Shown: positions 36,582 through 45,426 of the stretch, in pieces
Numbering within the stretch: the stretch's first letter is position 1
Layout: each line of letters starts with the position of its first letter
Notes under the pieces: generated by a model
Seen by the model: the letters and a program-made list of their open reading frames with translations, nothing else
Database searches by the model: none
What the model was told of the DNA's origin: nothing
Program-made: the position numbers and the translations under genes
NCBI RefSeq assembly: GCF_006538165.1
Contig: NZ_BDLU01000037.1
Coordinates: 1 to 64,000, forward strand
Length of the DNA: 64,000 nt
Direction of reading: 5' to 3'
From: Komagataeibacter diospyri
GTDB lineage: Bacteria; Pseudomonadota; Alphaproteobacteria; Acetobacterales; Acetobacteraceae

Positions 36582-39455
36582 TTACGTCCCGTCCCGCACC
36601 ACGTCGACACAGCGCAGGCACAGTTCGGGGTGGGCCCTGTCCTGACCTACTTCCTCCAGCACCTTCCAGCAGCGCGCGCATTTATGGCCCGCCGCCACAC
36701 TGATGGTGGGAATGCCGTGCGGCACGCCTTCCTGCGCCCCGTCCTCGCCCAGATAGATCGAACCGGCACCCGCGATGACGTTTACATCCGCCTGCGAGAC
36801 GATGGTCAGTTCCGCCCAGTCCACACCATCAAACCGTGCGGCTTCCGCTTCCGACAGTGGCAGTTCCAGTGCCGCCTGAAGCGATGACTTGACCATGCCG
36901 TCGCGGCGCGCTGTCTCGATTTCAGTCGTAATTACGCGGCGCACCGCGCGCAGCATGGCCCAGCGTTCACCCAGTTCGGGATCATGCCACTGCGTCGGCA
37001 GTTCGGGGAAGGGCTGCAGGTGGACGCTTTCGGTATTGCCCGGACGGGCCAGCCATGCCTCTTCCGCCGTGAAAACCAGCACAGGGGCAAGCCAGGCGCA
37101 CAGGCAGCGATGCAGATGGTCCAGCACGGTGCGCGCAGCACGGCGCTTCAGGCTGGATGCGCCATCACAGTAGATGGTGTCCTTGCGCACGTCGAAATAG
37201 AAGGCCGAAAGGTCGGCGGCACAGAACCCATGCAGCGCGGGATAGACGCCCACCCATTCATGCGTTTCCACCGCACGCGCCACAAGGCTGCCCAGTTCGG
37301 ACATGCGGTGCAGCACCCAGCGTTCAAGTTCCGGCAGTTCCCCGAACGGTACGCGCTCGGCTTCGGCAAAGCCGTCCAGCGCCCCCAGCAGCCAGCGCAG
37401 CGTGTTACGCAGGCGACGGTAGAGTTCACCCTGCTGCTTGAGGATTTCCTTGCCTATGCGCAGGTCATCATTCGTATCCGAATTCATGACCCACAGACGC
37501 AGGATGTCGGCACCAAGGCTGTCATTCACGTCCTGTGGCGCGATGACATTACCCAGCGACTTGGACATCTTGCGGCCCTGCTCATCCAGCACGAAACCAT
37601 TTGTGACCAGCGCCTTGTAGGGGGCGATGCCACGGGTGCCGACACTTTCCAGCAGCGAGGACTGGAACCAGCCGCGATGCTGGTCGGAGCCTTCCAGATA
37701 CAGGTCGGCGGGAAATGGCATGTCGCCATGCCCCAGCACGAAGGCATGGGTCGAACCGCTTTCGAACCACACATCGACAATATCGAACACCTGTTCGTAA
37801 TCGTCGGGGTTGCGGCCCTCACCAAGGAAGCGCGAGGCGGGAGAACTGTACCACGCATCAGCCCCTTCGGCGCGGAAGGCGGTGACGATGCGGTCCATCA
37901 CCGCGGCGTCACGCAGGACCTCACCCGTGCGCTTTTCCACGAACACGGCAATCGGCACGCCCCATGCGCGCTGGCGGCTGATGCACCAGTCGGGACGGCC
38001 CGCCACCATGGATGTCAGGCGATTGCGCGACTGCGCAGGGACAAACGTTACCTTTTCCAGCGCCGCCAGTGCCCGTTCACGCAGGCGACCTTCACCGTCC
38101 ATGCTAATGAACCACTGCGGTGTGGCACGGTAGATGATCGGCGCGCGCGACCGCCATGAATGCGGATAGGAATGAACCAGTGACGCACGCGCCACCAGGC
38201 CGCATGGTGCCGTGCCCGCCACCACGGCGCGCTGCATGGCCTCCAGCAGCGCCTGGCACACCGGCTCGGCCGCCTTGAACACATGGCCACCGGCAAACAG
38301 CGGCACCCAGTCGGCGTAGCGGCCGTCATCCATCACCATTTCAGTGATTTCCAGCCCGTAGGCACGGCCGAGGTTGAAGTCGTCCTCGCCATGGGCGGGA
38401 GCAGTGTGAACCAGTCCGGTGCCCGCTTCGGTCGTAACATGCACGCCGGGCAGCAGCGGCACGTCAAAATCATAGCCCTGCCCCCGCAGCGGATGGGCGC
38501 ATATGGCCCCCTCCAGGGCGCTGCCGGGCAGTGTGTACAGCACATGATGGGCCGTCACGTCCGCCGCCTGACAGAACGGTGCAATCAGTTCTTCGGCCAC
38601 CAGCACGCGGGCTTCGGGCTCCAGTGTTGCATTGTCGCCCACGCCATCGACGCGCACCACGGCGTAAGTGATGTCGGGACCATAGGCGATGGCGCGGTTG
38701 GCGGGAATGGTCCACGGCGTGGTGGTCCAGATCACTGCCGCCACGTCCTTGAGCGCCTTCGCCGGCGTGGGATCGGTCACGAAGGGGAAGGCCACGTGGA
38801 TGGCGGTGGATTCGTGATCACGGTATTCGATCTCGGCTTCGGCCAGCGCGGTCTTTTCAACCGGGCTCCACATGACCGGGCGCAGGCCACGGTACAGCAG
38901 GCCGTTGAGCAGGAATTTACCGATTTCGCCCGCGATTGCCGCTTCTGATGAAAAATCCATGGTGGCGTAACGGTTGGCCCATTCCGCCTGCACGCCCAGC
39001 CTGCGGAACTCACTGGCCTGCGTATCCAGCCATTTCTGGGCATAGGCGCGACATTCGGCGCGGAACTGCAGGACGGGCACGCTGTCCTTGTCCTGCCCGC
39101 GCTTGCGGTATTCTTCCTCGATCTTCCATTCGATCGGCAGGCCGTGGCAGTCCCAGCCCGGCACATAATGGATGCCGTAGCCCGACATGCGGTGGGCGCG
39201 GTTGATGACATCCTTGAGAATCTTGTTCAGCGCGTGGCCGATGTGCAGGTGCCCGTTGGCATAGGGCGGGCCATCATGCAGCATGAACACGTCACGCCCG
39301 CGCGCCTGTTCGAACAGGCGGTCATCAAGCTTCTCGCTCTCCCACCCCGCCAGAATCTCCGGCTCCCGCCTGGGCAGGTTGCCCCGCATGGGAAAGGAAG
39401 TGGTCGGCAGGAAGACCGTCTCCCGGTAGAGATCCTGTGGTTTTGACTCGGACAT
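36582..39455 (-). CDS. ileS: isoleucyl-tRNA synthetase
   Basis: IleRS charges tRNA-Ile and edits misactivated valine. The 957-residue protein has the HIGH motif (PYANGHLHIGHALNK), a CP1 editing domain, KMSKS (GRKMSKSLGN), an anticodon-binding domain, and a C-terminal zinc finger CARCWKV with LCLRC. This makes it the bacterial-type enzyme, which is mupirocin-sensitive in most species. It sits between ribF and lspA, as in many proteobacteria. Confidence 0.97.
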   Translation of the reverse strand: MSESKPQDLYRETVFLPTTSFPMRGNLPRREPEILAGWESEKLDDRLFEQARGRDVFMLHDGPPYANGHLHIGHALNKILKDVINRAHRMSGYGIHYVPGWDCHGLPIEWKIEEEYRKRGQDKDSVPVLQFRAECRAYAQKWLDTQASEFRRLGVQAEWANRYATMDFSSEAAIAGEIGKFLLNGLLYRGLRPVMWSPVEKTALAEAEIEYRDHESTAIHVAFPFVTDPTPAKALKDVAAVIWTTTPWTIPANRAIAYGPDITYAVVRVDGVGDNATLEPEARVLVAEELIAPFCQAADVTAHHVLYTLPGSALEGAICAHPLRGQGYDFDVPLLPGVHVTTEAGTGLVHTAPAHGEDDFNLGRAYGLEITEMVMDDGRYADWVPLFAGGHVFKAAEPVCQALLEAMQRAVVAGTAPCGLVARASLVHSYPHSWRSRAPIIYRATPQWFISMDGEGRLRERALAALEKVTFVPAQSRNRLTSMVAGRPDWCISRQRAWGVPIAVFVEKRTGEVLRDAAVMDRIVTAFRAEGADAWYSSPASRFLGEGRNPDDYEQVFDIVDVWFESGSTHAFVLGHGDMPFPADLYLEGSDQHRGWFQSSLLESVGTRGIAPYKALVTNGFVLDEQGRKMSKSLGNVIAPQDVNDSLGADILRLWVMNSDTNDDLRIGKEILKQQGELYRRLRNTLRWLLGALDGFAEAERVPFGELPELERWVLHRMSELGSLVARAVETHEWVGVYPALHGFCAADLSAFYFDVRKDTIYCDGASSLKRRAARTVLDHLHRCLCAWLAPVLVFTAEEAWLARPGNTESVHLQPFPELPTQWHDPELGERWAMLRAVRRVITTEIETARRDGMVKSSLQAALELPLSEAEAARFDGVDWAELTIVSQADVNVIAGAGSIYLGEDGAQEGVPHGIPTISVAAGHKCARCWKVLEEVGQDRAHPELCLRCVDVVRDGT

Positions 39456-39546
39456 GGCCTGTTCTGTTCTTCTGGCAAGGGGAAGTGCATGCGTGACCGG
39501 TGGCCCGCGTGCAGGGCAAGGTTATGGGGACCGCGACGGCGCGTGG

Positions 39547-40506
39547 TCAAGTTCTGGCGGATATGGGCGCGAATTCGTGGGTGGACAGGTACGACATCGC
39601 CTGCGTGCAATCCCGCCCGATCTGTTCCTTGAGCGCGTCAAGACCGTCAAACCGGCGTTCGGCCCGCAGCAGGGTATGCAGCGCCACCGACAGGGTCTGG
39701 CCATACAGATCGCCTGAAAAGCCCAGCAGGTGGACCTCCAGCCGGCTTTCCTGTCCGTCATTGATGGTTGGCCTGCGACCGATATTGGCAACGCCGGGAT
39801 AGACACCGCCATCGGCCATGCGCACGCTGACGGCATATACCCCGCGCGCGGGTTCCAGATGGCGGCCCAACGCGATGTTGGCGGTAGGAAAACCCAGCAG
39901 GCGACCGCGCTTGTCCCCATGCTGGACCACGCCACGAATCGACCATGGACGGCCCAGTTCCTCCGCCGCGCGTTCGGGATAGCCATCCTGCAGCAACCTG
40001 CGGATACGGCTGGATGAATACGGCCCCAGCGCATCCGACAGCGGTGGCACCACGCTCAGCCCGATGCCCAGTTCAGCAGTCCGTTCGGTCAGGAAAGCGA
40101 CATTGCCGCGCCTGCGGTGGCCAAAGGCGAAATCCATGCCACAGGCGACATGATGCAGCCCCAATCCTTCATGCAGCACGCGAGTGACGAAATCCTCCGC
40201 ACTCATTGCGCTGAATTCACGGTCGAAGCCGATCTGGAACACGTGCTGGACGCCAAGGGCGGACAGGGCGGCAAAGCGTTCCTGCGGCAATGTCAGGCGA
40301 AAGGGAGGGTCCTGCGGGCGAAACAGTTCACGCGGGTGCGGCTCGAACGTCACAACGGCCAGCTTCCGGTCAGGACGCGCCGTGTGCAGGGCCTGTACCA
40401 AGTGGGCATGACCCAGATGCACGCCGTCAAAATTGCCCAGCGCCGCCACGGTCCCCCGCGCGGTATCGGGAATATCGCGCCAGTCTGTATGCAGGTGCGC
40501 CTTCAT
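39547..40506 (-). CDS. ribF: bifunctional riboflavin kinase / FAD synthetase
   Basis: RibF phosphorylates riboflavin to FMN and adenylates it to FAD. The 319-residue protein has the nucleotidyl-transferase motif GNFDGVHLGH (24-33), SSSRIRRLL, and the C-terminal flavokinase barrel (GFPTANIAL, GVYAV, GVANIGRRPT). It overlaps mtnC by 4 nt and lies 91 bp upstream of ileS, so it links the methionine-salvage genes with the ileS-lspA run. Confidence 0.96.
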   Translation of the reverse strand: MKAHLHTDWRDIPDTARGTVAALGNFDGVHLGHAHLVQALHTARPDRKLAVVTFEPHPRELFRPQDPPFRLTLPQERFAALSALGVQHVFQIGFDREFSAMSAEDFVTRVLHEGLGLHHVACGMDFAFGHRRRGNVAFLTERTAELGIGLSVVPPLSDALGPYSSSRIRRLLQDGYPERAAEELGRPWSIRGVVQHGDKRGRLLGFPTANIALGRHLEPARGVYAVSVRMADGGVYPGVANIGRRPTINDGQESRLEVHLLGFSGDLYGQTLSVALHTLLRAERRFDGLDALKEQIGRDCTQAMSYLSTHEFAPISART

Positions 40507-41219
40507 GCCTGCCCCGCGCGGGGCAGGCCAAAGCGTTCGGCAACCTCATCCAGCGTCGCGGCCACGGGATGCGCGGTGCCGGGCTGCGTGCCGTCCTGCG
40601 GGCGGACGATCTGGCAGGTGCGCAGGCCTGCCGCCGCTGCCGCATCCAGTTCGGCCACCACATCGGACAGGAACAGCACATCGCCCGCCTGCCACTGCGC
40701 GTCCTGCAGGATTCTGGCATAGCTCTGCGCATCGCGCTTGCCACCCATCTGCAGGTCATAGAAGCCGACGAACACGCTGCTCAGGTCGCCATCGGTCGTA
40801 TGGCCATAGATCAGCTTCTGCGCTGCGACCGACCCCGATGAATAGACCGCCAGCGCCAGTCCCGCCGCCGCCCAGCAGCGCAGCGCGGGCGTGACGTCGG
40901 GGTATAGCGTGGCCTTGAGCACGCCATCGGCATAGCCCTGCGCCCACACCATGCCCTGCAGCGCCTTCAGGGGGGCTACCTTGGCATCGGCATCCATCCA
41001 TGTCTCAAGCTGGCGCAGGGGCGGCACGCCGGGGGCAAGCCGTGCGATTTCTTCCACCTGTGCATGGACGGACGGGTCGTCCGCCTGTTTGCGCAGCAGT
41101 ACTGGCAGCGCCTTGCGGGCATAGGGGAACAAGGTGTCATGGACGAAGGAAACCGGTATGGTCGTTCCCTCAATATCCAGCAGCACCGCGCGTACTGGCG
41201 GCTGCGTGGCCTGGGTCAC
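40503..41219 (-). CDS. mtnC: acireductone synthase (enolase-phosphatase E1)
   Basis: MtnC is a HAD-family enzyme that enolises and dephosphorylates 2,3-diketo-5-methylthiopentyl-1-phosphate in methionine salvage. The 238-residue protein has the family motif LLDIEGTTIPVSFVHD (Asp15, Glu17), YSSGSVAAQKL for phosphate binding, and LFLSDVVAELDAA for magnesium. It follows mtnD after 23 nt and overlaps ribF. Confidence 0.95.
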   Translation of the reverse strand: MTQATQPPVRAVLLDIEGTTIPVSFVHDTLFPYARKALPVLLRKQADDPSVHAQVEEIARLAPGVPPLRQLETWMDADAKVAPLKALQGMVWAQGYADGVLKATLYPDVTPALRCWAAAGLALAVYSSGSVAAQKLIYGHTTDGDLSSVFVGFYDLQMGGKRDAQSYARILQDAQWQAGDVLFLSDVVAELDAAAAAGLRTCQIVRPQDGTQPGTAHPVAATLDEVAERFGLPRAGQA

Positions 41220-41242
41220 GTTCTCATCTCCCTCAGTGCGGA

Positions 41243-41785
41243 TCAGGCTTCAACGGGGAAGCGGGCCGCGATGTCACTGCCAGTATATTGCGCGATCCAC
41301 CCATCGGGGTTGGTGAATATGCGCAGGGTCACGAAATCCGGCGTCTCCCCCCCATCAAACCAGTGGGGAATACCGGCGGGTACTGAAATCAGGTCACCCG
41401 CCGTGCAGCGCACGTCATACACGCGCCCGCCCACATGCAGGATGAAATCCCCCTGCCCATGGACGAAAAAGCGGACCTCGTCTTCACTATGGACGTGTTC
41501 GGACAGGTATTTGCTGCGCGCCTGCGCCCAGCCCTGTGTTTCGGGGCCGACCCGCAGCACATCGGCTGAGCCGGCGCCCGTCTCGCCCATCAGCTGGTCA
41601 AGATAGGGACGGTAGGCATCCAGTACCTCGGTTTCGGATGCGGTGCGCACGGGAACGACGGGACTGTCCCAGCGTTCGAAGCGCACATTGATCGCCGCCA
41701 GTTCGGAGGCGATCCGCTTCGGGTCGGTCAGATGGATGATGGGCGTGCCGGGATTGTTATCGGCATAGACGTTCAGGCTGCTCAT
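41243..41785 (-). CDS. mtnD: acireductone dioxygenase
   Basis: MtnD oxidises acireductone to the keto acid precursor of methionine (iron form) or to an off-pathway product (nickel form). The 180-residue cupin has the metal ligands His97, His99, Glu103 (EHVHSEDEVRFFV) and His141 (GIPHWF). The start at 41785 overlaps the mtnB stop; the frame is open upstream only inside mtnB. Confidence 0.96.
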   Translation of the reverse strand: MSSLNVYADNNPGTPIIHLTDPKRIASELAAINVRFERWDSPVVPVRTASETEVLDAYRPYLDQLMGETGAGSADVLRVGPETQGWAQARSKYLSEHVHSEDEVRFFVHGQGDFILHVGGRVYDVRCTAGDLISVPAGIPHWFDGGETPDFVTLRIFTNPDGWIAQYTGSDIAARFPVEA

Positions 41786-42405
41786 CGGATCTTTCTTTCT
41801 TCCAGTTCGCAGGCAAGCAGGAATTCCAGGCCTTCCAGCCGGGCCAGCGCGGTATCCATGTCCGCGCCCCACACATACACCCCGTGACCACGAATGATGT
41901 AGCCTGCGCACATGCCATCCAGATGCGGGGCCACGACACCGGACAGGCGGGCAATGTCCTGGTCATTGTCGAATATGGGCACGCGCACCTGTGCCGCGTG
42001 GGTGCTCTGGCCCGCAAACACCTTCTGGACTTCATACCCGTCCAGCACCAGCGCATCCCCACCCAGTCGCGACAGCACGGTGGAGGCCACGGAATGGCCA
42101 TGCAGCACCGCACCCGCATGTGGGTCATGGGCATAGATCTGGCAATGCAGCAGGGTTTCCGCACTGGGCCGGTCGCCTGTGGTCAGGGGCCTGCCCGTCG
42201 CATCAACGCATATGACCCCATCCACCCCCAGCATGCCCTTGTGGCCGCCCGAGCGCGTGATGGCCAGATTGCCGTCGGGCAGGCGGATGCTGATATTGCC
42301 AGCCGTGGCCGGCACCCAGCCAAAGCGGTCCATGCGCTGTCCCGCCGCGATGACCTGTTCCACCGCGCGGCAGTACGCACCAGCCGGAAACACTGCTTTA
42401 TCCAT
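41782..42405 (-). CDS. mtnB: methylthioribulose-1-phosphate dehydratase
   Basis: MtnB is a class II aldolase-fold zinc enzyme dehydrating methylthioribulose-1-phosphate. The 207-residue protein has ATAGNIS (33-39), SAETLLH (81-87) and the zinc pair His102/His104 (VLHGHS). An ATG at 42405 is chosen over a GTG at 42417. It starts the mtnB-mtnD-mtnC series; the isomerase and kinase or nucleosidase steps are not in this window. No SAM riboswitch was recognised upstream, where tatA ends 41 bp away. Confidence 0.95.
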   Translation of the reverse strand: MDKAVFPAGAYCRAVEQVIAAGQRMDRFGWVPATAGNISIRLPDGNLAITRSGGHKGMLGVDGVICVDATGRPLTTGDRPSAETLLHCQIYAHDPHAGAVLHGHSVASTVLSRLGGDALVLDGYEVQKVFAGQSTHAAQVRVPIFDNDQDIARLSGVVAPHLDGMCAGYIIRGHGVYVWGADMDTALARLEGLEFLLACELEERKIR

Positions 42406-42445
42406 TACGCCGCCCACCCGTGCGCCGCCGGCGCACGGTCCATCA

Positions 42446-42691
42446 TCATTTTACGTTATTGGCCGAATGCTGCGGTGCTTCGGAAAAGGACGCGTCCTTT
42501 TCCTTGCCCGGCCCCTGGATATGGCCGGTCGGCACCGGCTCTTCCGGCGTGTCGTCCGCCATGTTCTTCTTGAACGACTTGATCCCGCGCGCCATGTCAC
42601 CCATGAGCGAACTGATCTTGCCACCGCCGCCAAACAGCACCAGCACCACCGCCAGCACGATCAGCCAATGTCCCCAGCTCAAGCTACCCAT
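42446..42691 (-). CDS. tatA: Sec-independent translocase component TatA
   Basis: TatA forms the pore of the twin-arginine pathway for folded proteins. The 81-residue protein has one N-terminal membrane helix ([16 protein letters not shown]), the hinge [21 protein letters not shown] and a polar tail. The start at 42691 matches the family; the frame is open to 42745. No tatB or tatC is beside it, so it is encoded apart from the rest of the system. Confidence 0.94.
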   Translation of the reverse strand: MGSLSWGHWLIVLAVVLVLFGGGGKISSLMGDMARGIKSFKKNMADDTPEEPVPTGHIQGPGKEKDASFSEAPQHSANNVK

Positions 42692-42826
42692 CGCATCCCT
42701 CGATCCGCGTCCATGACGCAAAATACCGTATTGTCCATCCGCCATCCCATATGGCGGCGGCCTGCCCTTCCCCGCCTATGTGAGGGGAGAACCGGTGATA
42801 TGCAAGCCCCCCCGCCACAATACCGG

Positions 42827-43291
42827 TCAGCCCGCCGGCAGGATAAACCCGTAAGCAGGATAGACGGTTTTGCCCATGTCGTGAATGGGGGACCACCATA
42901 CCTTCACCCGCGACCAGTCATTGCGGGCCGACACGTCGATCACCGGCTCACCCCGGCCGATGCGTCCGGGCACCCAGTTGGCCTGGTCCACCAGCACCTC
43001 ACGCGGGCTGCGTACCGAACGCACGACGGATACATGCCCGTCGGGCAGGCGGCCCGTGGCGCGGAACACCAGCACCGCCCCCGATCTTGGCGCATGGGTG
43101 CGCGGGTAATGGCCCTGCGCCTGCCCCCACCATGACGCGGCCGCCCCACTCAGCTGCACATGCGTAACCTGCCTTGCATAGGGTGCGCACTGCACCGCCC
43201 CGTGCCAGCCATGTCCACTGCCGCCACCTGCGCAGGCCGCAAGCGACAGCAGGCCGCCCACGGCTGCAATCCGCCCCAGCACGCCCTTCAT
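42827..43291 (-). CDS. CHAP-domain lipoprotein
   Basis: This 154-residue protein has a lipoprotein signal (SLAAC, Cys20) and a CHAP amidase-like domain with CAPYARQ (probable catalytic Cys), RSGAVLVF and GHVSVV (probable catalytic His). CHAP proteins usually cleave peptidoglycan peptides, so an envelope hydrolase is likely. Its start overlaps the recX stop by 4 nt. Confidence 0.85.
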   Translation of the reverse strand: MKGVLGRIAAVGGLLSLAACAGGGSGHGWHGAVQCAPYARQVTHVQLSGAAASWWGQAQGHYPRTHAPRSGAVLVFRATGRLPDGHVSVVRSVRSPREVLVDQANWVPGRIGRGEPVIDVSARNDWSRVKVWWSPIHDMGKTVYPAYGFILPAG

Positions 43292-43929
43292 GCCATCCTC
43301 ATGCGCATGATCCTGTCCTCCGCCTCCTCCAGCTCCATGTCCAGCGCCCTGCGCGCCGTATCATGGCCAAAACCTGCCCGCGCCATGGCGTCCATCGCAC
43401 GGCGGTAACGTTTATCCGCCTCGACTTCATCCGCATCGGGCCGGACGAAGGGACCGGCGCGCCGCTTGCGGGCAAAGACAAGGGCGGCGGCCAGTTCGGT
43501 ATCCCGCCCTTCCCCGTCACGGGGGCCAAGGGCTTCCTCCACCGCGTGGCCCACCGTGGCCTCATCCACGCCGCGCGCGCCCAGATGGGCGGCGACCATG
43601 CGCCGCGACCGGCCCGCGCGGGTAAGGGAGCGGGCGCGGAATTCGGAAAAGCGGGCGTCATCCACAGCGCCCAGCCCCTCCATGTCGGTCACGATACCGG
43701 CAATGGCGCCGCGCGCGGGCAGCACGGCGCGGGCTGCCTCATCTGCATCCATGCCGCTGCTGACCGCGCGACGTACCCAGCGGTCGATATGACGCGCAAG
43801 CATCCGTTCCACGCCCATGCGGGTCGCGGAAAAGCGCGCAAGATAGGCAAGAGCCGCCTCACGCAGCCGGGCTGCATCCGGCACGGGGGCAAGCGGTCGG
43901 GGTTCGGAACGGGAAGGACGGGCCACCAT
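43288..43929 (-). CDS. recX: RecX family regulator of RecA
   Basis: RecX modulates RecA filaments. The 213-residue protein has the repeated three-helix units of the family (AALAYLARFSATRMGVERML, VDDARFSEFRARSL, SRRMVAAHLGARGVD). It is somewhat long and divergent, as in other acetic acid bacteria. recA is not adjacent. It starts the minus-strand block and is divergent from argD across 291 bp. Confidence 0.85.
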   Translation of the reverse strand: MVARPSRSEPRPLAPVPDAARLREAALAYLARFSATRMGVERMLARHIDRWVRRAVSSGMDADEAARAVLPARGAIAGIVTDMEGLGAVDDARFSEFRARSLTRAGRSRRMVAAHLGARGVDEATVGHAVEEALGPRDGEGRDTELAAALVFARKRRAGPFVRPDADEVEADKRYRRAMDAMARAGFGHDTARRALDMELEEAEDRIMRMRMA

Positions 43930-44140
43930 AGTCCTTACTGTGCCACAGCCATGCGCCCGCGCCCATCACTATGCACGGATGTATGGCTGCCATGGCCGTA
44001 TCGGGGGCGGAAATGGCGCGAAGGTTGCATTTCGCACAGGCGGGCCATATTCTTCCTTCTTTCCGGATTGACATACGGAGACAGGACGGCGCGTTGGGGC
44101 GCCACCCCGTAGTAGCCGGAGAAATCGGAAAACGGAATAT

Positions 44141-44171
44141 GCCCACCCCCATGGCGGTGGGCCGTTTTCGT
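44141..44171 (+). promoter_or_regulatory. terminator-like hairpin in the argD leader
   Basis: GCCCACC (44141-44147) pairs with GGTGGGC (44156-44162) and is followed by CGTTTTCGTTT. It lies 50 bp before the argD start on the coding strand, inside the 291 bp recX-argD gap, so it could attenuate argDF transcription. A TTGACA at 44068-44073 may be a -35 box, though no good -10 was seen. Confidence 0.45.
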
Positions 44172-44220
44172 TTCTGAACCCCGATCCTTTTTCTTTGACC
44201 TGAAATCACAAGGCTGTTCC

Positions 44221-45426
44221 ATGATTTCCGCCCTGATGCCGAATTACAATCGCGCCGACCTCGCTTTCGAGCGCGGCGAAGGTGCCTGGCTGTACACGGT
44301 GGACGGGCGACGATTCCTCGATTTCGGGTCCGGCATCGCCACATCCTCGGTCGGACACAACAACCCCCACCTTGTCGGTGCCATCACACAGCAGGCGCAG
44401 CGCGTGATGCATGTGTCCAACCTGTACCGCGTACCACAGGCCGAGCGGCTGGCGGAACGGCTGGTGGCCAACTCCTTTGCCGACAGCACGTTCTTCTGCA
44501 ATTCCGGCGCGGAAGCCAACGAAGGCATGATCAAGATGATCCGCCGTGCGCAGGCCAGGTCCGGTCACCCCGAACGCACGCGCATCATCTGCTTCAACGG
44601 CGCGTTCCACGGGCGTACGCTGGCGACGCTGTCGGCCACGGGCAATCCAAAGTACCTCGACGGGTTCGGCCCGCGGGTGGAGGGATTTGACCATGTACCG
44701 CTCAACAACATGAACGCCGTGCGCGACGCCATCGGGGCGGAGACGGCCGGTATCATGATCGAGCCGGTGCAGGGAGAAAGCGGCATCCATGTCGCCACCC
44801 CGCGCTTCATGCAGGAATTACGCGCGGTGTGCGATGAATTCGGCCTGTTTCTGGGCGTGGATGAAGTCCAGTGCGGCATGGGCCGCACCGGCCGCCTGTT
44901 CGCGTATGAATGGTCGGACATAACCCCGGACATCCTGTCCACCGCCAAGGGTATTGCCGGCGGTTTCCCCATGGGGGCGGTACTGACCACCGAAACCATA
45001 GCGAAGCACATGACGCCAGGCAGCCATGGCACGACCTTTGGCGGCAGCCCGCTGGCATGTGCGGCGGCGAATGCGGTGCTGGACATCCTGCTCGCCCCCG
45101 GTTTCCTCGAAGGCGTGCGCGCACGTGCCGCACAGCTGGATGCGGGCATTGACCGGCTGTGCGCGGCCTATCCCGATGTTTTTGCGGGCCGCCGCGGGCT
45201 TGGGCTGCTGATCGGCCTGAAATGCAAGGCCGATGTGGCGCTGGTGCAGAATGCCGCCATCCTTGAAGGCATGCTGAGTGTCACGGCGGGGGACAACGTG
45301 CTGCGCATGCTGCCGCCCCTGACCGTGACCGAGGCCGATTGCGTGGATGCCCTGTCCATGCTGGACCGCGCGGCCCAGCGGGTGCGCGCCCATGTCGCCG
45401 CCGCCAAGCCGGAGAACGTGGCATGA
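44221..45426 (+). CDS. argD: acetylornithine aminotransferase
   Basis: ArgD is a class III PLP aminotransferase in arginine (and possibly lysine) synthesis. The 401-residue protein has CNSGAEANEG (93-102), GAFHGRT (127-133), the PLP-binding DEVQCGMGRTG, and Lys243 (STAKGIAGGFP). AAGG precedes the ATG. It overlaps argF by 4 nt. Confidence 0.94.
   Translation: MISALMPNYNRADLAFERGEGAWLYTVDGRRFLDFGSGIATSSVGHNNPHLVGAITQQAQRVMHVSNLYRVPQAERLAERLVANSFADSTFFCNSGAEANEGMIKMIRRAQARSGHPERTRIICFNGAFHGRTLATLSATGNPKYLDGFGPRVEGFDHVPLNNMNAVRDAIGAETAGIMIEPVQGESGIHVATPRFMQELRAVCDEFGLFLGVDEVQCGMGRTGRLFAYEWSDITPDILSTAKGIAGGFPMGAVLTTETIAKHMTPGSHGTTFGGSPLACAAANAVLDILLAPGFLEGVRARAAQLDAGIDRLCAAYPDVFAGRRGLGLLIGLKCKADVALVQNAAILEGMLSVTAGDNVLRMLPPLTVTEADCVDALSMLDRAAQRVRAHVAAAKPENVA

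Noticed and set aside
42406-42445. SAM-responsive riboswitch before mtnB
   Set aside because: Only 40 bp separate tatA and mtnB and no conserved riboswitch core could be seen.
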